Made by a program: the position numbers and the translations under genes
Part shown: piece by piece, positions 35,001-45,358 of the stretch
Numbering within the stretch: position 1 is the first letter of the stretch
Layout of the letters: every line of letters starts with the position of its first letter
Notes under the pieces: generated by a model
The model's input: only the letters and a program-made list of their open reading frames with translations
Database searches by the model: none
What the model was told of the DNA's origin: nothing
Source: Congeria kusceri
Taxonomy: Eukaryota > Mollusca > Bivalvia > Myida > Dreissenidae
Direction: 5' to 3'
DNA: 64,000 nt
Assembly (NCBI GenBank): GCA_027627225.1
Contig: CM051028.1
Coordinates: 22,171,864 to 22,235,863 of the forward strand

Positions 35001-38000
35001 CAGCGGGAAAATTGAATGCCAATAGAATTTGGCAAATTTTCTCATTTTAGGGAATGCAAACTTACAACAATGGTTTGATGTATACCAACAACTGTTGCAT
35101 ACTTTTGGGGATTAACATGTACATAATTGTTTACATAGTGGTTAAAATAAAGTTATAAACATATTCTCGACATATTCTAGAACTAAGCGTAAGTATGAAC
35201 ATATTTTCTCATTGTATGTCATGAACATAATATTATATTCATTCCCAGAATTAATCCACTATTTTGTTTAGCCTAGCGGCACGCTCTATAAATAACAAGT
35301 GACTCTAGCGAGTTTAACACACTCACGATAATTCTGAAAATAGCGTGCGTTTAGCTGCCAGTGTATAGCTGTTATGCATCAATTAGTGTTCAGAGAATCA
35401 CGAGAGCAAATATTTCAATAAATGGGAAAGTTGCGTTTATAAACTTAGTGTGCATGTTAATTTGAAATTGAATTGCAGTTGCGTTTTGTTAAGAATTAAT
35501 TAGAAGTGCACATTTCTATAAACTTCTCCAGTAGATGTTAATCAACCTATACAACTATATCTTTGAATATATAATATTTGGTGAAATAAGTCTCGGAATA
35601 CGTCGAAATGTTCTTCATGTTACTTTTACTTCATTTGCGTAGCATTAATACATTATTTGCAATACCAATCATACACAGAAACCGTTAATACATCCTATTC
35701 CTACCGAATATAATTTTCAATCATCATAGACTAATGAAATTTTATGTTTGTGTTATGAAAAATGAAAGTCATCATTATTTCAGATGCGCCGAATGTTCTG
35801 TGGATATTGCTTTTCATTAGGATATACAGTATAAATTATTAATTGACTTCGAAATGTGTATGTATTATGAATAGATATCTTCCAATATAAAGGTAGTGTA
35901 TATTACCGGTACTGCAAAATAACTATACACGTCTGATACAAAATAATTTTCACTCATTCCCGCAATTATTTTCGTACATTGTTAATTAGTTAAATTTGGC
36001 TTACAAATGTATATAATAATGATGTTAACGTAAATTATTTAGGTTATACATGTATCACTGGTTAAAACATGGGGCGGTATGATCGGTTTATTCACGGTAC
36101 AAATATTAATAATTCTTGAATTAATCACAAATTAAATTTGGGATCCGAGAAGTTTTCTAATGGTGTCCAAAATATCTGGGGTCCGAGAAGCCCAGTAATC
36201 AATCATCTTGGCTCTTTTGTATGATGTTTAAGGTAAAAATGATATCGCAATATGAATGTCAACGCCGATTGTCTTTTAAAGACATTTCTTGTTAGGTTTA
36301 TGATTCTCTGAACGCTATTATTGATGCATGTACGAGTATATTAACACAGCTACACAACGGTTGCTAGATACACGCGCTATTTTTAGAATGACACTACTGA
36401 TTCTGGAATGTGATGAACTCGCTAGAATCAATGGGCTACATGGAACGGTAACATTGTGAATCAGATTTAAGAATGGGAACATTGCACAATTTGCTATTTA
36501 TAGAGCGTATACCGCTTACATAAATGTAGGCTAAACAAAATAGTTATTTCGTTACGTGAATGAACATAGCATTCTGTTTATGGCATACAGTTCATAATTA
36601 GCCTCGGTTCTAAAGTATATGTTGAAGATATGTTTATAACTTCATTTTAACCGCTTATGTAAACAATTATGTAAATTTTTCATTCCCAAAAGTATGCAAC
36701 ATTTATTGGTATACGTTAAACCATTGTTTGAAGTTTGTATTCCCTAGAATTAGAAAATTTGCCCAATTCTATTGGCATTCAATTTTCCCGCTGCATAATT
36801 ATCGCAAGAAAATCTGGGTCAAAAAATGTGATCTTAGACAGCTACGCCGAAAAAAACGGTTTCCGCTCAATAACTTGAGAACGCATTGAGATATTTTAAT
36901 GAAACTTAAACATAGATACCTTACAATGAGACCTGGCTTGGGATTGCATATGGGGTGGGTGGGGTCAAGGTCACAGTTACTAAAAATGTGCAATAGTATG
37001 TTACGTCATCAATCACTATAACAACCCACGGTTTGTTCTAATTAAATCGCTAGTACTTCTACTTATGCTGTACATCTTCGTCAGCTTGTTTAATCAACGT
37101 ACATGTATATGTAATAGTTTTAACATACTTGTTTCCGAAATATGTTAGTTATTTAACGAGTACGCAGGGCGAGGTTAAGTAATTAACATATTGAGGTACA
37201 AGTATGCTACAAGTGTTTATTACCATATTGAGCGTGCGGTATATTGAAATTTAGTTGTAATTTAAACGCACGATACTTATTGCACGGTTAGGCTCCGCAA
37301 ACCAGTGATATCACAGTTATTGAATACCGCAAAACAAAGAAAACTCTTGAAAATATGGTATAATATACTGTTTGCTTAATAAACACGATGAAGCTTATTT
37401 GTGTAAACATAAGTATACATGTGTATTGTTTTAATTTGATGAAGTTCTTATCTTCTGTAAAATCATATTTTCGCCGTGTCTATTTTTTGCGTATTTTGCA
37501 GTCCAAACATTCTCGAAAAACGGCGTGGTATTAAATTGGCGCATATTTCATTTTCATGCATGTATTTTCTAATGTCCGTGCGAAATGAAAATCTACACAG
37601 GGTCTTAAATTCGCGCTCTGTTTGGACCGCGAAATACGCGAAAATTAAACCACCGCGAAATAAAAATGAGGCGTGTCGGGGGAAAACCGGGCTTAATGCA
37701 TGTGGGCAAAGTGTCGTAATCCAGGACTTCCTTAAAACATAAGTATACATGTGTATTGTTTTAATTTGATGAAGTTCTTATCTTCTGTAAAATCATATTT
37801 TCGCCGTGTCTATTTTTTGCGTATTTTGCAGTCCAAACATTCTCGAGAAACGGCGTGGTATTAAATTGGCGCATATTTCATTTTCATGCATGTATTTTCT
37901 AATGTCCGTGCGAAATGAAAATCTACACAGGGTCTTAAATTCGCGCTCTGTTTGAACCGCGAAATACGCGAAAATTAAACCATCGCGAAATAAAAATGAG

Positions 38001-38237
38001 GCGTGTCGGGGTAAAACCGGGCTTAATGCATGTGCGCAAAGTGTCGTAATCCAGGACTTCCTTAAAACAGGAAATACCATAAAAGCAGAAAGTGATCAGG
38101 GACGCCACTTTACGCACATGCATTAAGCCTGGTTTTTCCACGACACGCCACAAATAATTTTACAGATGATGCCAGACGCTTGTAAGTATTCGCTTTCATT
38201 GCTTTCAGAATTCTGCGCCATGATGACGTCAACATAG
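32024..38237 (+). CDS. Calmodulin-like EF-hand protein, last three exons
   Basis: Exons 32024-32141, 32882-33009 and 38209-38237, with acceptors TGACTACAG, GTTTTCAG and GCTTTCAG and donors GTAGGG and GTAGTT. Phases agree at both joins (2, then 1). The first exon opens inside an EF-hand loop ([10 protein letters not shown]), then the linker [12 protein letters not shown] and the helix [11 protein letters not shown]. Loop 3 is [12 protein letters not shown] and loop 4 [12 protein letters not shown], both with all acidic ligand positions. The C-terminus is FCAMMTST and a stop. AATAAA follows at about 38273. It is a Ca2+ sensor of the calmodulin/troponin-C type, but diverged enough from calmodulin (C-terminal MMTST, not MMTAK) to be a paralogue. 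The exons for the N-terminal lobe are not visible in the window; either they lie further upstream or the locus is partial. Confidence 0.88.
32160..32400. repeat. (CATA)n and (CATT)n microsatellites in intron
   Basis: CATA repeats at 32165-32272, then CATT/CGTT repeats at 32277-32385. They lie in the first visible intron of the calmodulin-like gene. Frames through them are artefacts. Confidence 0.95.
32672..32750 (-). repeat. (AAT)n tract, probable LINE 3' tail
   Basis: ATAATAATAATAATAATAAT followed on the plus strand by CACTTTATTTTACGAAGGTG. On the minus strand this reads AAATAAAGTG followed by ATT repeats, a typical LINE ending. No coding remnant is attached. Confidence 0.45.
33010..33884. 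other. Intron sequence, nothing recognised
   Basis: AT-rich, no open frame above 60 codons, no clear repeats. Confidence 0.5.
33885..37036. repeat. Composite repeat block bounded by 25-bp direct repeats
   Basis: TCACTATAACAACCAACGGT (about 33888-33907) recurs as TCACTATAACAACCCACGGT (about 37013-37032). Just inside both borders lie minus-strand modules of the bivalve repeat (33912-34094 and 36853-36990, with GATATTTTAATGAAACTT and GGGGTGGGTGGGGTCAAGG). Between them is the 2.76-kb insertion described next. The whole block sits in the last intron of the calmodulin-like gene. Confidence 0.6.
34095..36852. mobile_element. 2.76-kb insertion of two interleaved inverted repeat pairs (X-Y-X'-Y')
   Basis: X (34096-34945) is the inverse complement of X' (35398-36297): the outer ends ACAAGAAATGTCTTTAAA and TTTAAAGACATTTCTTGT match, as do GACTTCTCAGACCCCAGAT/ATCTGGGGTCCGAGAAGCC and inner blocks such as AACATCTACTGGAGAAG. 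Y (34945-35398, starting TCGGCGTAGCTGTCTAAGAT) is the inverse complement of Y' (36298-36852, ending TCTTAGACAGCTACGCCGA), with CGATAATTATGCAGCGGGAA and GAATGCCAATAGAATT shared. Arms are roughly 75-85% identical by eye. There is no coding capacity. The block is inserted in a bivalve-repeat module between GAGCGGAAACCGTTTTT and TTTTTAGTAACAG (minus-strand reading). Confidence 0.75.
37037..37404. other. Intron sequence, nothing recognised
   Basis: AT-rich, no repeats or frames of note. Confidence 0.45.
37405..38069. repeat. 330-bp tandem duplication, two near-identical copies
   Basis: Copy 1 is about 37406-37739 and copy 2 about 37736-38069, offset exactly 330 bases (AAGTATACATGTGTATTG at 37411 and 37741). 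Only a handful of single-base differences were seen, so the duplication is recent. Each copy contains an inner inverted pair (GCGTATTTTGCAGTCCAAAC and GTTTGGACCGCGAAATACGC) and ends inside a MITE arm. Confidence 0.9.
38008..38152. mobile_element. Short MITE of the 26460 family
   Basis: Left AAAACCGGGCTTAATGCATG and right CATGCATTAAGCCTGGTTTT are inverse complements, followed inward by CGCAAAGTGTCG/CGCCACTTTACG. It ends about 55 bases before the acceptor of the last calmodulin-like exon. Confidence 0.75.
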
Positions 38238-38649
38238 CTGAATGGTTTTATGTGTTTGCATTTATGTTTTCTAAATAAATTTATTTTCATACATTTCTGT
38301 GATCAATGCATGATACTTGAGTATTTGAATAAATATAATATTATTATACAAAACACGTCGTGTTTGGTCATTTTATTGTATGCGTTTTAAAGAATGAACA
38401 CTTGATAATGCAAATGCTGCAACGTTGGTCATCGTTGACATAATTATGTAGTTAAAGTGTTTACAAATCTGATAAAAATGTTATCCATTTTTCCATGCAT
38501 ATTATACACGCGAAAAACAATAACAGTTTTATATGCAATATATAATCAATATATTTTGCCAGATCAAGAAAGAACAAGCAAATAAACTCCATTTAACAAT
38601 TTATAAACATAAATGACCTATTGGCTCCTCTGTATGTTAGGCTATACAT
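38238..38649. other. 3' UTR and intergenic DNA of the calmodulin-like gene
   Basis: AATAAA occurs at about 38273. No other feature was seen. Confidence 0.4.
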
Positions 38650-39036
38650 TAGGCCATACCAATTTGATTCTATTTTTAGCGTCCTTGGGCTGGTTGGTTT
38701 TTGATGCCTGAGCGAAAAAAACAACATTTTTGACAATGTGAAAAATCGAGTTGGAAAGCATATAACAATTTGGAAAAAAGACTGTTAGGTGTTTTTACCA
38801 ATATTTGTAAAACAGTGTGCAACTAGTCAATTAACACAGTTTAAATACTGTGATATAGGTTCCCAATATGAAGATGATATATAACAGTTTTGCTTTAGTT
38901 TGTACCCCTGCCATGAATAAGTTGTGAAGGAAAAATGTTTTTTTATTGACCCATTTATTATTTTATTCCTGCCTGGTTGGTAGGTTTTGAAAAATCATGG
39001 GGACGCTAAACATAGAATCAAATTTGTATGACCTTA
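38650..39036. mobile_element. MITE-like element, 37-bp terminal inverted repeats
   Basis: TAGGCCATACCAATTTGATT at the left edge pairs with AATCAAATTTGTATGACCTTA at the right edge, continuing through CTATTTTTAGCGTCC/GGACGCTAAACATAG. GCTGGTTGGTTT and GCCTGGTTGGTAGG follow inward. The interior is non-coding, about 310 bases. Confidence 0.7.
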
Positions 39037-41060
39037 CATGAGATACATTAATTACATGTACTTAGTGTGTTTTATCGGGTCAAGAACGATAGCGGACGAA
39101 ATTGGATCGTAATGTATTCGTGTTTTATATGGAACATAGTCGTAATTCTACGGTTCCCCTAAAGTGACCTTGTACACATTTATTTCGAAACGTAATACTT
39201 CTTGTGCATTTTGTTATTACGAAATGTATTTTAAAACAATTGTAAAAAAGAGATATATTTCGTCAAACGTTTTAATAGTTCGTGTAAACGTATCACCATT
39301 TCGTAAAACGTAATATTATTTCGTTTACATGTAATATTATTTCGATAAAAAGAAATACTATTGTGTAATGTATGTTGCTTAAAATCAATAAACATATAGA
39401 GCTTATAATATTTCCTAAAAACGTAATAATTAAATTACGTTACTGCGAATTGATATTACGTTTTACCAAAATGAAAAACAAACTTGTGTCGCACCGTATA
39501 ATCCCTGCATTGCGTCACTTTGCCTAAGGCGTAAAAAAAAAAGTTGTTTGTTTCCACTAAAGCGACCGACCACGTTTTTTGCCCCCGACCATAAACTATT
39601 TTTTGCCCAGGGTTTCCCGCAGGCCTGTTTTACTTGTCGGGCCCGACATGCCTTCAAAGAAGTTAGTCATTTGCCGACATGCTTATATAACGCCGTCATG
39701 CTTTAATTTTTAAAGAGACAACCCTTAATCCCTTTATCTATTACACACCAATCTTTAAATCACATGGCCATAAACTAATTCCGTATTGATCGATAACGTC
39801 TAACTTCCAGCAGTGTACTAACGTTGGAGGTAAAAGTAAACAGGCATTTTTAAACATTTGATTATTACATTTTGCGTTTTATTTTATCCCGGTAATTTCC
39901 TTCTCCATCTCAGAAATTGACAATCAAAATTATGGAAACGAATGATGTACTATTGAGCCTCATTTTAAACCCAACTTAACGTCGTCATACGTGGTCGGAT
40001 TTGAACGATCTCGGGGGGGGGGGGGGGGGGGGAGGTGGGGGGGGTCGAGAAGATTTTATCCGCGGGTGGTGGTGTCCGGAATGCCGACATGCCTTAAAGA
40101 AATCCTGTTGCCGTTTGGAAATCTTTCTCTTAAATATTCACTTGTATTTTCGAATAATATTGAACGTTTCGTTATGAAGGCAGTAGTAACTAGACTAGGA
40201 TCCGGCCTCTAGTCATGTTATTTTGTTATGTTAATATTCTATTACAACCGCCGAACCAGTCTAGGCAGCACCGCCAATAGTATTGGTGTTGTTTAACCGT
40301 TTGTATACAATAGTTGTCGCCTTTGTTACAACTTTGTCATGGTTTGCTTTAGTAAATAAATCGCATTTTGCAAAGTTCGTTTGAGCTTTCCTCTCACATA
40401 CTGACAGTAATTGATCATTTGGGCGCACATTTAACAATAACAAGCGTCTATACCTTAATAAAGTTTGAATTTGTGCAGGTGCTTATGAATAATAAATGGC
40501 AAAAAAGCATCTATTGATGCAGAACCCGTGTAATTATCTCCAAGAGGTGTTGTGACCAGGAACCAGGTTACGCATGCGCAAATTAATTCCTACTTTGTTA
40601 CATATAAAAGATTCAAAGTTTGATCTCACTTTTCACCATGACCAAGCTACTTTCCAAAATATATCACCATACATTGTTGGACAGATGAGGACATAATCTT
40701 TTAAGAAAAAAACAGCATGTCAAAAAATTCTATGTGTTGTAACTCAAAATTATTTACCTATGAACAAACACACTGGTTTTGACGGGTATGGAGGCTGCCA
40801 TTTTGCGCATAAATACATGGGCCAAAAGTTATAAAGCTTCGCACCACTAGACAAAAGTAGTGCACACAAACAGCCTTTTTTTCTTATTGCTTACAAATAT
40901 ACCTTTAAAATGATACCAAAACATATCATTTAAACTGTATTTTACATCCTGCACTCAACCATATGTGCTTATTATCTAACTTACCCTGAGGATGTGACTT
41001 CCTGTGTGTGTATCGAGTGCACGGGGGTTCTCTCCCATATGGCCATCGCCCCCAGAAGCC
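39037..41060. other. Non-coding stretch with simple-sequence tracts
   Basis: A region rich in CGTAATATTATTTCG-type strings occupies 39170-39470. A fragment shared with 29370 (GGCGTAAAAAAAAAAGTTGTTT-like) is at 39528. A G-run lies at 40013-40042. No gene is supported. Confidence 0.45.
40013..40044 (+). repeat. Poly(G) tract
   Basis: About 20 consecutive G, then AGGTGGGGGGGG. It can form G-quadruplexes. The frame through it encodes poly-Gly and is an artefact. Confidence 0.9.
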
Positions 41061-41580
41061 TTGTTAGTTCGGTTACGGGGGATACTGCTAGATAGACCGT
41101 TTTCAAGGTTAGCGAGCATGCGCGGCGGCCATATTTGCGGTATAGCTTCCGCTGTGTACGCTAACAATAGAAGAAGAACTTTATTTCGAACAATAAGCAT
41201 AAGCCCATAAGTTCAAACAGTTATAAAACAGCAATAAAGTTTAAAGAAGCATCGTGATCCATGTTGTATAACATATCATGACAGTATAGAGATAACACAC
41301 AAATTAAATAATTTTATGTGGGAGAAAATATCACAACATTATACATATAACACCTAATTGAAATAAGTTTATGTGGGAGAAAAGTAAGTTACATTAGTAG
41401 TTTACTTTTATAATAGTACGCGATATTTGATAAATTCAACAAATGGTTAATTATTGTCGTGTTATTGGCTGCCATAATAGTTCAGATAGAGAGAAAGACA
41501 GGTCATTCTATAGAATACCAAAGATAATAACGAACCAGTGTGAAAAAACTCGTGAATTGTCGGAAGAAAAAAGGCATTTG
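41061..41580 (+). pseudogene. THAP-domain 5' fragment of an ISL2EU-like transposon (second copy)
   Basis: About 515 bases nearly identical to 59577-60088, including leader, an insertion ending GAAGAAGAACTTTATTTCG and the ATG at 41443. The frame reads [17 protein letters not shown]...FYRIPK, the N-terminal C-x4-C of a THAP zinc finger, and ends about 45 codons later where similarity to the other copy stops. It lacks the rest of the THAP finger and all of the transposase. It abuts lectin block A and probably replaced that copy's first exons. Confidence 0.75.
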
Positions 41581-41634
41581 ACTCAACATGTATAATGGAA
41601 AATAATTACGAAAATACTGTCAACTCATCCAATT

Positions 41635-43650
41635 TGTATATAACAAGGTATCCAACTCCAGACGCCCATATCATTTGGCGCATTAAGTAATTCAGAACCT
41701 CAACTATTGTATAAGCTTGGTCTTATTCAATGCAAACAATTTCCTTTAAGGGAATGTACATCACTACCAATAGTTTTGTAATAATGTTGTCCATGCATCA
41801 AGAACTATGTCGATTTTCTTTTTGCAAATGCTCATTTATTTATAGCAACGCGACAAATCTAAATGTACTTTTAGACAGAAAAAACTATTTCTACCATGGC
41901 GCTACTGACGAAGAAATAGAGGGCGTTTGGCGATGGTACACGGGCAATAGCCTTGCTAATGCAGGTTACCATAACTGGTACCCGGGCCAGCCCAATGGTA
42001 GCAGTCAAAACTGCGCTGTGCTGTGGGGTCCAAGAGATTATACTTGGGAGAGCCATTTTTGCTACGAAGACGCGTATGTTATATGCGAGAAAGAGTAAGT
42101 GATTCTTTTGTGTTTCAGCTGGACGCGTGTATGACTCAAAATATGTATACACATGCCTTATGGTTGATATAAACTACACACAATGTGTTTTTGTTTAAGG
42201 ATTTACAAAATCTTGAAACATAACTATATTTAATAAACAATGCGACAATGTCACTAATTTTAACTTAAAATGTTTTTATTTTAACTTGTTAACTTATTTC
42301 AGTGGGATCGAACAACCGGTAATCGTTTGATAGACAGCTAGAGACGATTCCTATACTATCTTTAATCGGCATTGATCATTTCTCAAAACCATTGAAAAAT
42401 AGTACGTGTTTGTTGGTTATTTGTAATAAACATATAATAACCGTTATGACCTAAGCCAAAATAGTACTACTGCCAATGTCCTTTTGGCGACGATGGACAA
42501 CTTCACAACAGGACGGTATTAACAATTTGTTTCATTGTATCAAAATAATAAATAAACGATGAATTATATACGATAATAACCTATGGCTAATGTAAATACT
42601 ATATGAGTAGGGATTTTGGAAATAGGGGCTTATATCAGTAACTACCAACATACAACTTTTATTTTGCATATCACTGATAATTCAGTGGTTTGTCATTGGT
42701 AGTGTAGTTGTTAACCTCAAAATACGTTCTAACAACGTACTTCGCTACTGTGCAACATACAAATAAACAAACGAAATATGTAATAACATTCAATGACAAG
42801 TGCCAACACTACTCCTTTTGGCAGAATACCCATCTTGACCCGACATAGTCAGCAAGACATCGACAAATTACAGTAAAATACGTCTCGGAAGAAACGTTGC
42901 TTCGTTGCATCTGACGACCACCAAGGAAAGTCATCAACGACAAAAACAACACAATACATATAAACCCATTTAGTAATACTGCAGTAACTACAAACCAGAT
43001 AGGATATCATTCTCCACGAAAAATATTGGGAGAGCATAAAGTTACCGTTATAAGCGTCCCGACGCAAGTCCATACGTCCATCAGTCCGTCACGTTTTCTT
43101 GTCCTGTCAATTTGTCAGTACCCACTAGCCGGAAGTCTTTGAAACTACTGGAAACTTCAGTATCAAGAGTGGGTGTGTATTCATTATCCGCTCCAGTGAT
43201 TTTTCATAAAAACCTTTCAAGATAGCTGGTAGTAGTATATGGTATAGGAATTCAACGAATTTAATGAGAGGATTCAGTATCAAATACAGTACTGGTGTGC
43301 ATAGGAAGTTCCGCCTTTATTGGAGTAACGGGTCTCTGTTTATTTCTGCAAATAATATACAATGCACAATCATTGTCCGAGCTATTTCTATCCAACCACT
43401 GGCTGAAATGTAATGCAACTGAATGAGATTCTTCATTACAAGCAGTTACTGAGCACATTATACAGTCATCACGACACAAGAGTCATTTCGCTTTATAAGT
43501 ATTTACAATTTATTTTTAGACTACGATTCGAATATTGTACAATTTATATATATAGTGAACTTGTTCTTGAGTCTCACTTTCTTTGATTTAAAACAACCCA
43601 AAGCCATAATTCACAGCATGTTTTGAGATTCATAAACAAGAACCAACTGA
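41635..43650 (+). repeat. Segmental duplication block A (lectin copy A and flank)
   Basis: Similarity to block B (46865-47395 plus 50085-51262) begins at ATATAACAAGGTAT and runs through the lectin exon and about 1.3 kb of 3' flank (for example TGTCCTTTTGGCG, ATTTTGCA, AACAAGAACCAACTGA). Identity by eye is moderate outside the exon and higher in it. Confidence 0.75.
41875..42330 (+). CDS. C-type lectin domain, exons 4-5 only (copy A)
   Basis: Exon 41875-42094 (acceptor TGTACTTTTAG, donor GTAAGT) and probable last exon 42303-42330 (acceptor TTATTTCAG, ends IEQPVIV and stop). The exon encodes the C-terminal half of a C-type lectin-like domain: GATDEEIEGVWRWY, the WIG-equivalent region, HNWYPGQPNG, NCAVLWG and the final HFCYEDAYVICEK with the two conserved cysteines. 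The sugar-specificity triplet is QPN, between the usual EPN and QPD. The reading frame is intact. The exons for signal peptide and first half are missing; the sequence upstream is a transposon fragment. It is either a gene fragment or the end of a gene whose first exons lie beyond the insertion. Confidence 0.75.
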
Positions 43651-43689
43651 CCCGTGGGCATGTAAAGCAGCACAAGGGTCAGAAAAATG

Positions 43690-45130
43690 TTAATTCTAAA
43701 ACGTAAATTACAATATTAAATTTAAAAAAAATCACAACAATTCAGACTAGAGCTATCAGTTAAGGAGATCAGCACCCCTACACACCACTTTGACACAGAT
43801 GAAAACCTTTGCAATTGTATTGCTTTGACACAACAATGTATTGACTGACAAAATTACCTGCTTAAAAGGAAAATGGGCTTGAAATGCAAAACGTACAAGG
43901 GGAAACTATTCACTTATGTTTGACCATTGACCTTAAATTGTGACCTTGACCTTTGACTGATAAGCATGGGCAATGTGTGCGACACATCGTCTAGTTATGT
44001 GGAATAATAATCTGAAGTAATATTAAAATTCGTCGAGGCATTTAGAAGTTATGGAGAGGAACGAAATACAAATATTTAACCATTGTCCTTGAATTGTGAC
44101 CCTTGCTTTTGATCTACAAGCTTGGGTCATGAACGCAACACATCGTCTGGTCTGTTAATAATATTTTGAATTAAAATTAAAATCATTCAAGGCATTCAGA
44201 AGTTAAAGAGCGGAAACGAAATACAGTAAGAAGGCCTTTCATTTTGACATTCGACATCGAAGTATGACATTGACCTGTAAGGTAGCCATCTGGTTTGCGA
44301 CACGGAGTGCCACGTTATTTTAAAATCCTTCAATTCAAGGGCAAGTTAAAGCTCGGACAAGCGCCATTTCGACAATAAAGCATTATGTTTTTTGACCACT
44401 AAGTGTGACATTGACCTTTATGGTAGCCATCCAGTTCTTATGCGCGACACAGCTTCATATCTAGGTTAACATTTGCGCTTAGTTATTTCAAAATCCTTCC
44501 ATTCATTGGGAACTTAGAGCTCGGACAAGCAGTATTTTGATAATAAACTTCAATTAAAGCGCTATATTTTGACCTTTGGCCTCAAATCATTACCTTGACC
44601 TTTAAGGTAGCCATATAGTTTTTGCGTGAGATACAGTGTCTCTTATAAATTAACGGTTGTACTAAGTTAACATTTGTGCTAAATAACATCAAAATCCTTC
44701 AATGCAATTTGATGTAAGAGCTCGGCCAAGCGCAATGTTGACAAAAAAGCACTTTATTTTTACCTTTGACCTCAAAGTATGACATTCACCTTAGCCATAC
44801 AGTTCTTGTGTTTGACACACCGTCTTATCTAGGTTAAAATCCCTCCGAACATTTTTTTATAATCATGCCATGCTTTGGGAAGTTAGAGCCCAGACAAACA
44901 TTATTTTGGTAATAAAGCGCTCTATTTTGACCATTGACCTTAAGGTAGCCATCAGGTTCTTGCGCGCGACACACCGTCTCATTTAGGTTGACATTTGTGT
45001 CAAGTAATTTTGAAATTCTTCAATGTACAAGGAACTTAGAGTCCGGACAAGTTTTAGGACAGACCGACCGACAGACAGACAGGCCGACGGACAAAGTGAT
45101 TCCTGTATAGCTTACTACCTACTAGTAGTG
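43690..45130. repeat. Tandem repeat array, about 190-bp units, six or so copies
   Basis: Units carry TTGACCTTTGACCTCAAA, AAGGTAGCCATCCAGTTCTT, GACACACCGTCT and AATCCTTCAATGCA at regular spacing. The array ends GACCGACAGACAGACAGGC and GACGGACAAAGTGATTCCTG, another typical molluscan repeat ending. It separates lectin copies A and B. Confidence 0.75.
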
Positions 45131-45358
45131 GAGGTATACAAATAAAGTCTGTCAGTAGGTATCTTTGTTGCAGACGTGCTGCTCTCCACGACATTGTAGT
45201 AAACTGGCGTAGGGCTATCACGAGAATACAAACAGATGTATGCTAGATATGCATAGGACATGGGTCTTTGAGAGAGATTCATCTATTAGACTGATAGCGA
45301 ACTGTTGTCAACACTGGAGGACGGAGAATAACGTTCATATAAGTTCTGCAAACACAAT

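Noticed and set aside
37463..38080. Paired 95-codon frames as a duplicated gene
   Set aside because: They are equal because the DNA is a 330-bp tandem duplication; open frames exist on both strands and end in MITE sequence.
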